Below are positions 1 to 5,867 of a stretch of 11,161 nt of DNA, in pieces. Positions within the stretch are counted from its first letter, which is position 1. Each line of letters begins with the position of its first letter. The position numbers were made by a program, and so were the translations under genes. This stretch comes from Patescibacteria group bacterium UBA1400. GTDB lineage: Bacteria; Patescibacteriota; Microgenomatia; UBA1400. The notes under the pieces were generated by a model, which had not been told where the DNA came from, did no database searches, and worked only from the letters and a program-made list of their open reading frames with translations. The stretch is taken from assembly GCA_002305125.1 (NCBI GenBank), contig DBQG01000051.1, positions 11,000 through 22,160 of the forward strand. The letters are read 5' to 3'.

Positions 1-656
1 ATATTGGCTGCTTGTTCCAGGCTTATGTATTCAGTATTAATAACTAAATCATAATAGTTGGCGTTGGAAATATCTTTCTGAAAGTAGCGTTTGATAAAAT
101 CTTTCCTGGCATAATGAATTTTTTTAATATCTTCCTTAGCCTTGGTTTCTGATTTTTTTTCATATTTAATGGAGTTTTCTATTCTTACTTTTAAAGGAGC
201 AATAATTCTGACATTTAAACAGTTTGGTTGGGGAATAATAAAGTTGGCGCCCCTACCAATAATAACGGCCCTGTTTTTTTTGGTTAAGGCTAAAACTACT
301 TGACAAAGATGATAAAAAAAACTAGTTTCAGACAGTTTTCTTTTTTCTGTACTTAAACTGGCAATAATGCCTTCCATCATGCCGCGGCTTTTTTCATCCA
401 AGGCTTTAACTGCATCCTGTCTTTTTTTGGCGCTTTTAGCCACTAGCTCTACAAACTGCCGGTCATAAAGTTTCATTTTTAGCTTTTTGGCCACCAAAGT
501 AGCTATCAGTTTGCCGCCGCTGCCTGTTTCTCTGGAAATAGTAATAGTGGGAAAGACCTGGGGTTTAGTTTTTTTTCTTGGGGCAGAGTAATATTGACGT
601 TTAAATTGTTTGTCTATGAGGCGGGCAAGAATGTTTCTTACTCCTTCAGTCATCAT
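1..656 (-). CDS. Cytidylate kinase-like P-loop protein (3' end missing)
   Basis: My own translation of the minus strand gives an open frame of 218 codons from ATG at 656 to the left edge, so the C-terminus is missing. After a basic N-terminal stretch of about 35 residues comes a beta strand and a P-loop of the CMP-kinase-like type, TISRETGSGGK (residues 39-49), which would bind the phosphates of ATP. An RGAN motif follows at residues 135-138 after a hydrophobic strand. Near the end, YYDLVINTEYISLEQA (201-216) is typical of the last strand and helix of the cytidylate-kinase-like family (Pfam Cytidylate_kin2 type). The family is soluble and probably phosphorylates a nucleotide or another small molecule; the true substrate is not established. 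ATG at 653 directly follows and could be the start instead. No Shine-Dalgarno is visible, but a strong promoter lies just upstream. Family is fairly certain, exact reaction is not. Confidence 0.8.
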   Translation of the reverse strand, partial: MMTEGVRNILARLIDKQFKRQYYSAPRKKTKPQVFPTITISRETGSGGKLIATLVAKKLKMKLYDRQFVELVAKSAKKRQDAVKALDEKSRGMMEGIIASLSTEKRKLSETSFFYHLCQVVLALTKKNRAVIIGRGANFIIPQPNCLNVRIIAPLKVRIENSIKYEKKSETKAKEDIKKIHYARKDFIKRYFQKDISNANYYDLVINTEYISLEQAAN

Positions 657-667
657 CTTGACAATTA

Positions 668-696
668 ATTCTAGATTAAATCATTTTTTTTGTCAA
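668..696 (-). promoter_or_regulatory. Sigma70-like promoter of the cytidylate kinase-like gene
   Basis: On the minus strand a perfect -35 TTGACA (696-691) is followed after 17 bases by -10 TAGAAT (673-668). The start codon lies 11 bases further on, at 656, so the predicted leader is only about 5 nt. The -35 box contains the TGA stop codon (695-693) of the upstream gene, so this gene can be transcribed independently of the operon before it. Confidence 0.7.
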
Positions 697-1682
697 TTAC
701 TTTTATTAAGCCTTTTTGTTATAAACAAAGTGAAAAATAGAGCTAAGCCTAATCCCAAAGTTAACTTCCAGGGAAAAAGGAAAAATTTTATCTGGGCCTC
801 TAGTTTATTGCTGGTATCTTCTATAACCAGTGAGGCTTGGGCCTGGTAGAAACCAATGGCTAGATTTTTTGGCTGCCACAGGAGAGGTTGCAGCGGATCC
901 TCTTCAGTTCCTTTTTGAGACAGTTTTCTTTGTGAGAAAGCCAGAATGTTTTGTGGCAGGACTTCTAAAAACTCTGTTTGTTTGCCAAAAGAGGTTAGGA
1001 TTTTAACAGAGCCATAGGGTTTGAAAAGATTTTTGCCTGTATTTTCTACAATTAAAGAAAAAGGGATTATGTCAAAGCTGTCATAAATTTTAAAAGGCAG
1101 ATTTAGGAAGTTAAAGCCTCCCAGGTTTTTAAACTCAGAAATACGGCCATTTTTAGGCGGTTTGCCGTCTTTGGAAACAGTCAGTAGGATGTTGCTGGCA
1201 ATAACCCCTGTTGCCTGGGCACCGCTATCTCCAATTAACCCAATGCCTGGTTTGCTTTGAAAAAGCAGGCTTAAGTAAAAATCCTGCTCTTTGGCATTTT
1301 CTGGTACTTTTATTTGTAAAACAAGTTCTTGGGCTTCACCACTTTTAAGCTGAAAGCCTCCCGGAAGGTTGATATCGCTGTTTTGAAAAGAAAACCAGCT
1401 TAAAAGTTCCTGGTCTGCTGTTAATGATTTGCTGTCAAGCTTGATATCAATATTGCCAAGATGGTCTTTAGGTTTAAAAGAGGCAATGGTAGCATAAATT
1501 TGGGTGTCAGGTCCGTTATTGGTCAGTTTGTAGACTTTAGTAATGCTTTTGCCAGGCATAATCATAGCTTCAAGCAAGGGGGGAGTGATGCTTAGGTGAA
1601 AACTCTGGGCCTTAACAATTGTTTTGCTTATAAAAAAGATTAAGCTGGTTGCAAAGATAATGGTTAAGATTTTTTTCGTCAT
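693..1682 (-). CDS. DUF916-like secreted, membrane-anchored surface protein
   Basis: A 329-residue protein if started at the ATG at 1682. An earlier in-frame ATG at 1718 would overlap the upstream gene and add 12 residues before the signal peptide, so I prefer 1682, four bases after the previous stop. Residues 1-25 (MTKKILTIIFATSLIFFISK...) form a signal peptide or anchor. The segment LSITPPLLEAMIMPGKSI, followed by a TNNG turn and alternating beta strands, is the pattern of DUF916/WxL-interacting or Ig-like extracellular domains. Near residues 303-322 a hydrophobic helix is followed by KRLNKSN, giving a C-terminal membrane anchor with a short basic cytoplasmic tail. Its neighbour just upstream is a WxL-like secreted protein, the usual partner of DUF916 proteins in Firmicutes, where such pairs attach to peptidoglycan. 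Function here is inferred from that pairing and not from a catalytic motif. No Shine-Dalgarno is seen; translational coupling is likely. Confidence 0.6.
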   Translation of the reverse strand: MTKKILTIIFATSLIFFISKTIVKAQSFHLSITPPLLEAMIMPGKSITKVYKLTNNGPDTQIYATIASFKPKDHLGNIDIKLDSKSLTADQELLSWFSFQNSDINLPGGFQLKSGEAQELVLQIKVPENAKEQDFYLSLLFQSKPGIGLIGDSGAQATGVIASNILLTVSKDGKPPKNGRISEFKNLGGFNFLNLPFKIYDSFDIIPFSLIVENTGKNLFKPYGSVKILTSFGKQTEFLEVLPQNILAFSQRKLSQKGTEEDPLQPLLWQPKNLAIGFYQAQASLVIEDTSNKLEAQIKFFLFPWKLTLGLGLALFFTLFITKRLNKSN

Positions 1683-1686
1683 TTTT

Positions 1687-2427
1687 TTAATAAGTAGGTG
1701 TGCAGATAAACACCACAATGCTTTGGTAATAACCCGAGGCTTGGATACCTGAGATGTTGGCTTTAAAGGTGACGGTTGCTTCTCTTTGTTTGCCTACATG
1801 TTCAGATTCCATAATTGTCTGGGCGGTTTCTCCAATAGACATATCGGCAAACTGTCGGTAATGGTTATTATCCGCAAAATCAGCCGGAACATCATCACCG
1901 CTCATGTTAAAGCCAAAGCCATACTTATTGGCCAGATCCCAAAGGGCAGCTGTTTCTTCATTGCAGGTTTCACCACTGCCATTGCAGGTAGTATCAGGTA
2001 TTTGGGTGGAGCCGGTAGTCAACTGCAGGGGATGGTTTTCATAGGCTACTACCTGATAGCCTCCGGCTCCGCCGGCAGAAACAGTTAAAGTGGTAGTTTG
2101 GGTACTGGGAGTTTCCGGGGTAAGGCTGCCAAAATCAATGTTAGTATCGGAAATGGAAAAAGCAAAAGGGATAATGGTTTTGATATAGGCAAAACCGGCT
2201 TTAACAACAAAACCGGCCGATGTATACTCTCCCGGAGCTGTTTGTCCAGCCGTGTCCATCATTTGATAACCGGGGCTGTTTTTACTACCGGACATCATAT
2301 TAAAGTTACCCATCTGGATTTCATAGTTATCAGAGCTCATATTGGTGGCTTTAACCTGAAGGACCAGCAGGGTTAAAAAGCAGCCAGCAATTAAAAACAA
2401 ACAGCCGGTTTTTAACATTTTACTCAT
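1687..2427 (-). CDS. WxL-like secreted surface protein
   Basis: A 246-residue exported protein. Residues 1-28 are a signal peptide (basic MSKMLK, hydrophobic core, end near VKA-T). The next part, about 29-82, has the repetitive NYEIQMGNFN...SPGY...GQTAPGEY...GFVVKAGFAYI pattern that I associate with CPR surface proteins. The rest is beta-rich and resembles the WxL domain: DTNIDFGSLTPETPS, a GGYQVVAYENHPL strand, a W-D-L triplet in ALWDLANKYGFGF, and a terminal strand YYQSIVVFICTPTY. Only one W-x-L triplet is present, whereas classical WxL domains carry two. Two cysteines in the DTTCNGSGETCNE loop could form a disulphide. It starts four bases after the stop of the membrane-protein gene and ends four bases before the DUF916-like gene, so the three appear to form an operon. 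Likely role: cell-surface or peptidoglycan-associated display. Resemblance is by eye, so moderate confidence. Confidence 0.6.
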   Translation of the reverse strand: MSKMLKTGCLFLIAGCFLTLLVLQVKATNMSSDNYEIQMGNFNMMSGSKNSPGYQMMDTAGQTAPGEYTSAGFVVKAGFAYIKTIIPFAFSISDTNIDFGSLTPETPSTQTTTLTVSAGGAGGYQVVAYENHPLQLTTGSTQIPDTTCNGSGETCNEETAALWDLANKYGFGFNMSGDDVPADFADNNHYRQFADMSIGETAQTIMESEHVGKQREATVTFKANISGIQASGYYQSIVVFICTPTY

Positions 2428-2431
2428 GGGT

Positions 2432-3169
2432 TTAATCTGTTTGCTTGTCTATCTTTTCCTCTAATAATTTGCCTGTAGTCAGAAGTTTTTTAGCTTCTTT
2501 GAGGCTTTTTACCAGTTCCTGGGTTTGTTTAGGGGGAAGATTTGGCTTTTCCAGGACTTGAGATAAGGAGTCAATAATTTGGGTTATACCATATCTAAAA
2601 TTTAAACTTAGCCAGAGAAGAATATTAACTTCCTCTGTTTCCAGATCTTGGGAGAGTTTTTGTTTATCCTGTCTTAAGATTTTTATCTTGCCTTTTTGAG
2701 CAAGCACTCTCAAATACTGCTTGCCAAAAAATAGGGATAAGGGAGTAATCAAAACCAGTGAGGTTAAGGAAGCAAGGTGGTCAAAGGCATCTAAGGGGTT
2801 GGTGAGAAGAAAAAAGATAATCAAACAGCTTGATAAGGTAACGGTAATACCTGGTTCAAGAGTTAAAGACAGGCCAAATAAAAGAAAGTAGACCAGAAAA
2901 AAAAGGGGGGAGGCAAGACTGCCGGTAGAAAAAACCAAGAGCAGAACTACCATGGTAAAGATGATGGCTGTCATTAGTTGGGAAAGGGAGTATTTTTTCC
3001 AGGCTCCCAGGCTTTTACTCTTTAATTTATTGTTTAAAAAGTAAAGCAGGATAAAAGCGGCAATAAGCTGCAGGGTGTATAGAGAAAGTTCCGGGTGGCT
3101 GATCCAGAAAAAAGTTAAGCCAACAGCGCTTGCTAAAAAAAGAGAATGAATTAAAAAAGGCAGCATCAT
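2432..3169 (-). CDS. Six-helix membrane protein with degenerate DHp-like tail
   Basis: A 245-residue protein with about six hydrophobic helices in its first 150 residues (roughly 3-23, 30-46, 64-82, 86-103, 107-124 and 132-150), followed by a charged cytoplasmic helical tail. The tail begins like a histidine-kinase linker coiled coil (KILRQDKQKLSQDLETEE). It continues with SLNFRYGITQII (188-199), which aligns without gaps to the H-box consensus SHELRTPLTAI, but the phospho-accepting His is Leu189 and the next Glu is Asn190. A second helix (about 212-240) would complete a DHp-like hairpin, after which the protein ends with no HATPase domain. It is first in an operon with the WxL-like and DUF916-like genes. 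It may be a catalytically dead sensor or scaffold, or the likeness may be chance coiled-coil similarity. A second ATG at 3166 is an alternative start. Confidence 0.65.
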   Translation of the reverse strand: MMLPFLIHSLFLASAVGLTFFWISHPELSLYTLQLIAAFILLYFLNNKLKSKSLGAWKKYSLSQLMTAIIFTMVVLLLVFSTGSLASPLFFLVYFLLFGLSLTLEPGITVTLSSCLIIFFLLTNPLDAFDHLASLTSLVLITPLSLFFGKQYLRVLAQKGKIKILRQDKQKLSQDLETEEVNILLWLSLNFRYGITQIIDSLSQVLEKPNLPPKQTQELVKSLKEAKKLLTTGKLLEEKIDKQTD

Positions 3170-3178
3170 CTTAAATTA

Positions 3179-3207
3179 AATATAGTAAAAAAAAGGAGAG
3201 GTTGCAA
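3179..3207 (-). promoter_or_regulatory. Promoter of the membrane protein/WxL-like/DUF916-like operon
   Basis: On the minus strand, -35 TTGCAA (3207-3202), a 17-base spacer and -10 TATATT (3184-3179). The first gene's ATG is 9 bases beyond the -10 box, so the predicted mRNA leader is only a few bases and carries no Shine-Dalgarno. Confidence 0.6.
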
Positions 3208-3233
3208 CTTATAAAAGAAGTTAAAGATAAAAA

Positions 3234-3608
3234 TTAAAATATTTTGGGTAGGAAAATAATTAGGCCGATAAAGGCAGCTGCCAGAGCCAGAATCATGACC
3301 GCTCCGGCAGCAAAATTCCTGATCCAGTAAGTTTCAAGATAGGCCAGGTCAAGCTTGAATCTTAGCAAATCTGCTACTGATTCCAAGGCTGAGTTGAATA
3401 TTTCAGCTGAGATGACTATTCCTATAAGTAGAATAATAATAATCCACTCAAAGGTGTTTATATTTAAAATTAAACCTAAGATAATGGCTAAACAGGCAAG
3501 AAAGGTATGAATTTTAATATTTCTTTCTTTTTTAAAAGCTTTGCCAATACCTTTAAAAGCAAAAGAGAAAGATTTAAATAAAGGGTTGGTCTTTTTTTTG
3601 ACAGGCAT
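3234..3608 (-). CDS. dgkA: DgkA-family diacylglycerol/undecaprenol kinase
   Basis: A 124-residue integral membrane protein, the normal length for the prokaryotic DgkA family, which phosphorylates diacylglycerol or, in Gram-positive-type members, undecaprenol at the inner face of the membrane. An amphipathic N-terminal helix (FKSFSFAFKGIGKAFKKERN) and IKIH precede TM1 (about 36-52). TM2 runs about 54-68 into the signature AEIFNSALE, with Glu69, Asn72 and Glu76 all present. TM3 covers about 100-120. The family motif before TM3 normally reads A-K-D-x-A-A-G-A-V; here it is I-R-N-F-A-A-G-A-V, so the Lys-Asp pair has become Arg97-Asn98. That Asp is important for catalysis in E. coli DgkA. The family call is firm, but activity is uncertain. 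It has its own promoter and lies ahead of the envelope-protein operon, separated from it by 64 bases. The ATG at 3608 matches the promoter position. Confidence 0.88.
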   Translation of the reverse strand: MPVKKKTNPLFKSFSFAFKGIGKAFKKERNIKIHTFLACLAIILGLILNINTFEWIIIILLIGIVISAEIFNSALESVADLLRFKLDLAYLETYWIRNFAAGAVMILALAAAFIGLIIFLPKIF

Positions 3609-3615
3609 TAATTTT

Positions 3616-3644
3616 AAGATAGCAGAAAATCTTTTTTAGAACAA
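3616..3644 (-). promoter_or_regulatory. Extended -10 promoter of dgkA, leaderless geometry
   Basis: On the minus strand, -35 TTGTTC (3644-3639), 17 bases, then -10 TATCTT (3621-3616) preceded by TGC, i.e. an extended -10. Only 7 bases separate the -10 box from the ATG at 3608, so transcription should start at or one base before the start codon. Confidence 0.6.
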
Positions 3645-3658
3645 GAAGTTTGAGAATA

Positions 3659-3769
3659 TCAGCTTTTAGAGGCAAATCGCTCAAAGCCAGGCATTGTATC
3701 AAAATCTTTAAGACCCAAAATTCTTTGAGGATCATAGTATCTAGAGGGAGGAGTAGTTAATCCTCTCAT
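3659..3769 (-). CDS. Possible small ORF or gene remnant (36 aa)
   Basis: On the minus strand, the spacer between dgkA and the first paralogue gene holds an open frame from ATG at 3769 to TGA at 3659 (36 aa). The frame itself is open back to a TGA at 3835-3833, giving up to 57 residues. Its translation looks protein-like (MRGLTTPPSRYYDPQ, then DFDTMPGFERFASKS) and codon use matches the neighbours. I see no promoter or ribosome binding site. The upstream half overlaps the start of the plus-strand 190-aa gene, so both ends cannot easily be right. It could be a real small protein, the surviving C-terminus of a gene cut by rearrangement, or chance. I do not recognise the family. Confidence 0.25.
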   Translation of the reverse strand: MRGLTTPPSRYYDPQRILGLKDFDTMPGFERFASKS

Positions 3770-3788
3770 CGGGCGATCATTAATTAAA

Positions 3789-4361
3789 TTGTCCAGAACT
3801 CTGCGAGCTATTGTTTTGGCTGCTTTTTCTTCTCAAGAGATACAAGCAGTTTTTAATCTGGGTAATGTTAAGGAAAGATTTGAGACTATGGTTAGAGGTT
3901 TAACTCCGGAGGTTGTTTTGCTTGATGAGTATTTTTTTCATCCTGAGACTCTTGGGGAAGAAGGAATTCTTGCTTTCCATCCTATTCTAGAGAGGCAGTT
4001 GGAAAGAGTTAGTAGGGTTCTGGGAGCTTTAGATCTTAACGATCCGGCTAATTTGCAAACCCTAATTAATTTTTGTTTAGAAATTCACACAAGAAGGCAG
4101 GAAGCCAGATCTTTACATTATCGTGGTGTTCCTCCTTTAAAAAAGGCTTGGTTTGAAGCCTGGTTTAATGCTTCTCACCATGATTTTCCTGAAGATTTGG
4201 CGGGAAGTGCGGCTGTTAAATTGGCTCGATTGAATCCAGACCAAAGGGCAGCTCTAATCACTCCCGAATTTACCGCCAAAGCCTCGGGTCTCTTACCTTT
4301 TGAAATGGAGTGGCTTTTTCCTGGAAGTAAAGAGTTATTTTCTATCCTGGCGGCTGATTAA
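3789..4361 (+). CDS. Unknown helical protein, first of three tandem paralogues
   Basis: A 190-residue protein with no signal peptide and no membrane segment, and an apparently all-helical composition. I do not recognise the family. It is a distant paralogue of the next two genes. The ILAFHPI segment (60-66) matches PLAFKPV and ALLKPIA in the other two; RAALI (153-157) matches RRPLI in the second; LLPFEMEW (168-175) matches IFPFIEDQ; and LFSIL near the end corresponds to the WSFLS/FSFLS tails. The start is uncertain. TTG at 3789 is the only conventional start between the in-frame TAG at 3735 and an ATG at 3888. The 3888 start would remove an N-terminal helix that the paralogues seem to share, so TTG is preferred despite no visible Shine-Dalgarno. 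It is transcribed divergently from dgkA. Confidence 0.6.
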   Translation: MSRTLRAIVLAAFSSQEIQAVFNLGNVKERFETMVRGLTPEVVLLDEYFFHPETLGEEGILAFHPILERQLERVSRVLGALDLNDPANLQTLINFCLEIHTRRQEARSLHYRGVPPLKKAWFEAWFNASHHDFPEDLAGSAAVKLARLNPDQRAALITPEFTAKASGLLPFEMEWLFPGSKELFSILAAD

Positions 4362-4377
4362 GCTGTAAATCTTAAAT

Positions 4378-4428
4378 TTCTTTCTTTTTTCTTACTTTTC
4401 TTTCATCTTTTTCTCATAATCTTTTTTT
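4378..4428 (+). other. Polypyrimidine tract in the spacer between paralogues 1 and 2
   Basis: After the first paralogue the plus strand is almost entirely T and C for about 50 bases, with only scattered A. No convincing stem precedes it, so it is not a standard intrinsic terminator. It could be an unstructured region that releases polymerase, or simply drift in a spacer. No promoter with recognisable -35 and -10 boxes was found before the next gene. Confidence 0.3.
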
Positions 4429-4459
4429 ATGCTAAAGCTGTTATTAATTTTTTATTTAT

Positions 4460-5017
4460 ATGGTTGAATCAATGCTCGGGGTGGATAAAGGAGAGCCTTA
4501 TCGCATGTTGTCTTTTTATCTGCAGGATTTGCCCACTAGGCCAGAGGTTTTAAATGGAACTGATTCTTTTTCTTTTGAAGATTATCTTTTGCCTGGCATG
4601 GCCGGTAAATATTTGGGTAGGGTGGTAGCAGGAGAGTTGGCCGGTTTGGCTGGAATGGAGGTTGACGGGGAGGTGATGGCTTCTGTTTCACCTTTAGCTT
4701 TTAAGCCTGTTTCTGCTTTAGCTTTTGGCTCTTTTTTAACTTGGAATGAGGTTTTAGAAGAAGAGGATAATGGACAGCGTTTAGAAGTTTTATCTGCTTT
4801 GGAGCAGCTTGCTTTGGGTGATAGTTTAATTCTAAGGCAGACTACCAGGGATTTGCGAAGCCACATGAATATTAATCTTATAGCTGAGCATGCCAGACAG
4901 CATGCTGATTTCCGGCGCCCCCTTATTGTTTCAGCCGGTCAGTCTCTGGCCAGATTTATTTTTCCTTTTATAGAGGATCAGGTTAGGGGCTATGATTGGA
5001 GTTTTCTTTCTGGTTAA
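4460..5017 (+). CDS. Unknown helical protein, second of three tandem paralogues
   Basis: A 185-residue, apparently soluble protein that I do not recognise. Its last 75 residues (111-185) align without a gap to residues 138-212 of the next gene, with about 19 identities by hand count, including LxxAG...A...P, I and a terminal SFLS. Upstream, ELAGLAGMEVDGEV (59-72) matches ELAKLKGVEISEDV in the third gene, and LAFKPV (79-84) corresponds to LLKPIA. The conserved C-terminal [WF]SFLS motif could be a docking or packing element; this is inference. The ATG at 4460 has no Shine-Dalgarno, and the sequence before it is extremely T-rich. The next in-frame Met is residue 5. An overlapping 12-codon frame at 4429-4467 was considered a chance feature. 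Confidence 0.65.
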   Translation: MVESMLGVDKGEPYRMLSFYLQDLPTRPEVLNGTDSFSFEDYLLPGMAGKYLGRVVAGELAGLAGMEVDGEVMASVSPLAFKPVSALAFGSFLTWNEVLEEEDNGQRLEVLSALEQLALGDSLILRQTTRDLRSHMNINLIAEHARQHADFRRPLIVSAGQSLARFIFPFIEDQVRGYDWSFLSG

Positions 5018-5037
5018 GCCTGTTTTTTGCTTTTTAA

Positions 5038-5046
5038 TGCTATAAT
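5038..5046 (+). promoter_or_regulatory. Extended -10 element upstream of the third paralogue
   Basis: TGCTATAAT is a perfect extended -10 (TGn plus TATAAT). No good -35 lies 16-18 bases upstream, which extended -10 promoters can tolerate. Transcription would start near 5053, giving a leader of about 54 nt that contains the hairpin at 5070-5095. This differs from the leaderless layout of the other promoters in the window. Confidence 0.45.
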
Positions 5047-5069
5047 TATCTTTTAATTTAATTAGAGTT

Positions 5070-5104
5070 AATCAAGCTAATTTTTTAGGTTGATTTTTAT
5101 TTTA
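5070..5104 (+). terminator. AT-rich hairpin plus T-run in the leader of the third paralogue
   Basis: AATCAA (5070-5075) pairs with TTGATT (5090-5095), and after one G-G mismatch CTAA (5077-5080) pairs with TTAG (5085-5088) around a TTTT loop. A T-rich run to 5104 follows, and the next ATG is at 5107. It could end transcripts from the second paralogue, or act as a weak attenuator of the third, because it lies between the likely promoter and the start codon. The stem is short in G and C, so confidence is low. Confidence 0.3.
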
Positions 5105-5106
5105 AT

Positions 5107-5745
5107 ATGTCAGAAACAGGAAGAAACATTTATTTTAATATTGTAAGGAAGGCATATGCTCTTTTATTTCAAGAAGGGCCAGATAATCTAGATCATCTGG
5201 ATCCTATTTTAAAAGCAGAACTAGAGAGCAGTTCTTATCTTTTAGCGCTTTCAGCGGTAGTTGAACTGGCTAAATTAAAAGGAGTTGAAATTTCTGAGGA
5301 TGTTTATAAAGAAGATAAAGGAGTACAGGCAGCTTTGCTTAAACCTATAGCTGAGCCTGTTTTTAAACAGTTTGCTAAAAAAATGGAAACAACCGTAATT
5401 GACTCAGATACAGCAATGCAGGCTGAGATAATTTTAAATAAAGTTATAGAAGCAGAAGAGATTTCTTCTAGTGAGCGGGAGTTTTTGAGTCAAGAGGATG
5501 GTTTATTTTATGTTGCTGTAGCTGCTTTAGGTCAGTTGGGAGCTGAGGAAAGAAGATTAGTAGCTCAAGTGCAAACAGATATTATTTTCGGAAAACCCAT
5601 GGAAGAGATACAAGCCTACATGCAAGAAGAGGTTCCTCTAAGACAAAACTTAAATGTTTTGGCTGGTTATGCTGTAGCACAAACAGTTTGGCCTACAATA
5701 AAGGAAGAGGCTAGTGTCTGGGATTTTAGTTTTTTATCAGAATAA
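5107..5745 (+). CDS. Unknown helical protein, third of three tandem paralogues
   Basis: A 212-residue acidic, apparently soluble protein with no signal peptide, no membrane helix and no cysteine. Family not recognised. It is the longest of the three paralogues and the best reference for the set. An N-terminal helix (NIVRKAYALLF) is followed by the motif ELAKLKGVEISEDV (53-66), then LLKPIAEPVFKQF (77-89), a long helix with MQAEIILNKVIEAEE (104-118), and the conserved C-terminal region from VAALGQL (138-144) to FSFLSE. The KP/HP dipeptide and the terminal SFLS-like motif are shared across the array. The ATG at 5107 lacks a Shine-Dalgarno, and the next in-frame Met comes much later (residue 93), so this start is likely. 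No enzyme motif is visible. Confidence 0.7.
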   Translation: MSETGRNIYFNIVRKAYALLFQEGPDNLDHLDPILKAELESSSYLLALSAVVELAKLKGVEISEDVYKEDKGVQAALLKPIAEPVFKQFAKKMETTVIDSDTAMQAEIILNKVIEAEEISSSEREFLSQEDGLFYVAVAALGQLGAEERRLVAQVQTDIIFGKPMEEIQAYMQEEVPLRQNLNVLAGYAVAQTVWPTIKEEASVWDFSFLSE

Positions 5746-5787
5746 GATTTTCAGACAGAAGGTTAGTGATTATTTGATTCTTGTTTC

Positions 5788-5816
5788 TTGACTTTTATCT
5801 CTTTTGCTTCTAAAAT
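5788..5816 (+). promoter_or_regulatory. Promoter of the leuS leader and leuS
   Basis: -35 TTGACT (5788-5793), a 17-base spacer and -10 TAAAAT (5811-5816). The first ATG, that of the leucine-rich leader ORF, begins 6 bases after the -10 box. The predicted +1 therefore coincides with the A of that ATG, and the leader peptide would be translated from a leaderless 5' end. leuS itself begins 135 bases downstream, behind the attenuator. Confidence 0.7.
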
Positions 5817-5822
5817 TTGTTT

Positions 5823-5867
5823 ATGAATTTAACTCTTAACTTAGACCAGCTTCTTTTGCATTCTTGA
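5823..5867 (+). CDS. leuL: Leucine-rich leader peptide controlling leuS
   Basis: A 14-codon ORF, MNLTLNLDQLLLHS, ending in TGA at 5865-5867. Six of 14 codons are leucine (TTA, CTT, TTA, CTT, CTT, TTG), the last three consecutive at 5850-5858. It lies at the predicted 5' end of the leuS transcript and just before competing hairpins and an intrinsic terminator, the arrangement of classical leader-peptide attenuators such as those of leu, his and pheST operons. Stalling at uncharged Leu-tRNA would be the sensor, and the product itself probably has no other role. The symbol is used by analogy with enterobacterial leuL; there is no sequence homology. A 14-codon ORF could arise by chance, but the Leu density, position, promoter and hairpins agree with each other. 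Confidence 0.72.
   Translation: MNLTLNLDQLLLHS

Noticed and set aside
681..695. TGA codons between the DUF916-like and kinase-like genes read as recoded codons joining them in frame
   Set aside because: The genes are in the same frame, but TGA never appears inside the recognisable genes, the intervening segment looks like a promoter (TTGACA-17-TAGAAT), and both ends are normal.
1786..2376. Two plus-strand ORFs of about 100 and 92 codons within the WxL-like gene
   Set aside because: They are antisense shadows of a gene with signal peptide, operon context and recognisable domains, and their translations have no such features.
3888..4361. ATG at 3888 as the start of the first paralogue
   Set aside because: It would remove an N-terminal helix apparently shared with the paralogues, and no promoter or Shine-Dalgarno supports it. 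It is kept only as an alternative.
4429..4467. 12-codon Leu-rich ORF (MLKLLLIFYLYG) overlapping the start of the second paralogue
   Set aside because: Such codons are expected in T-rich spacer sequence, there is no promoter or terminator structure around it, and the overlap by itself is weak evidence.
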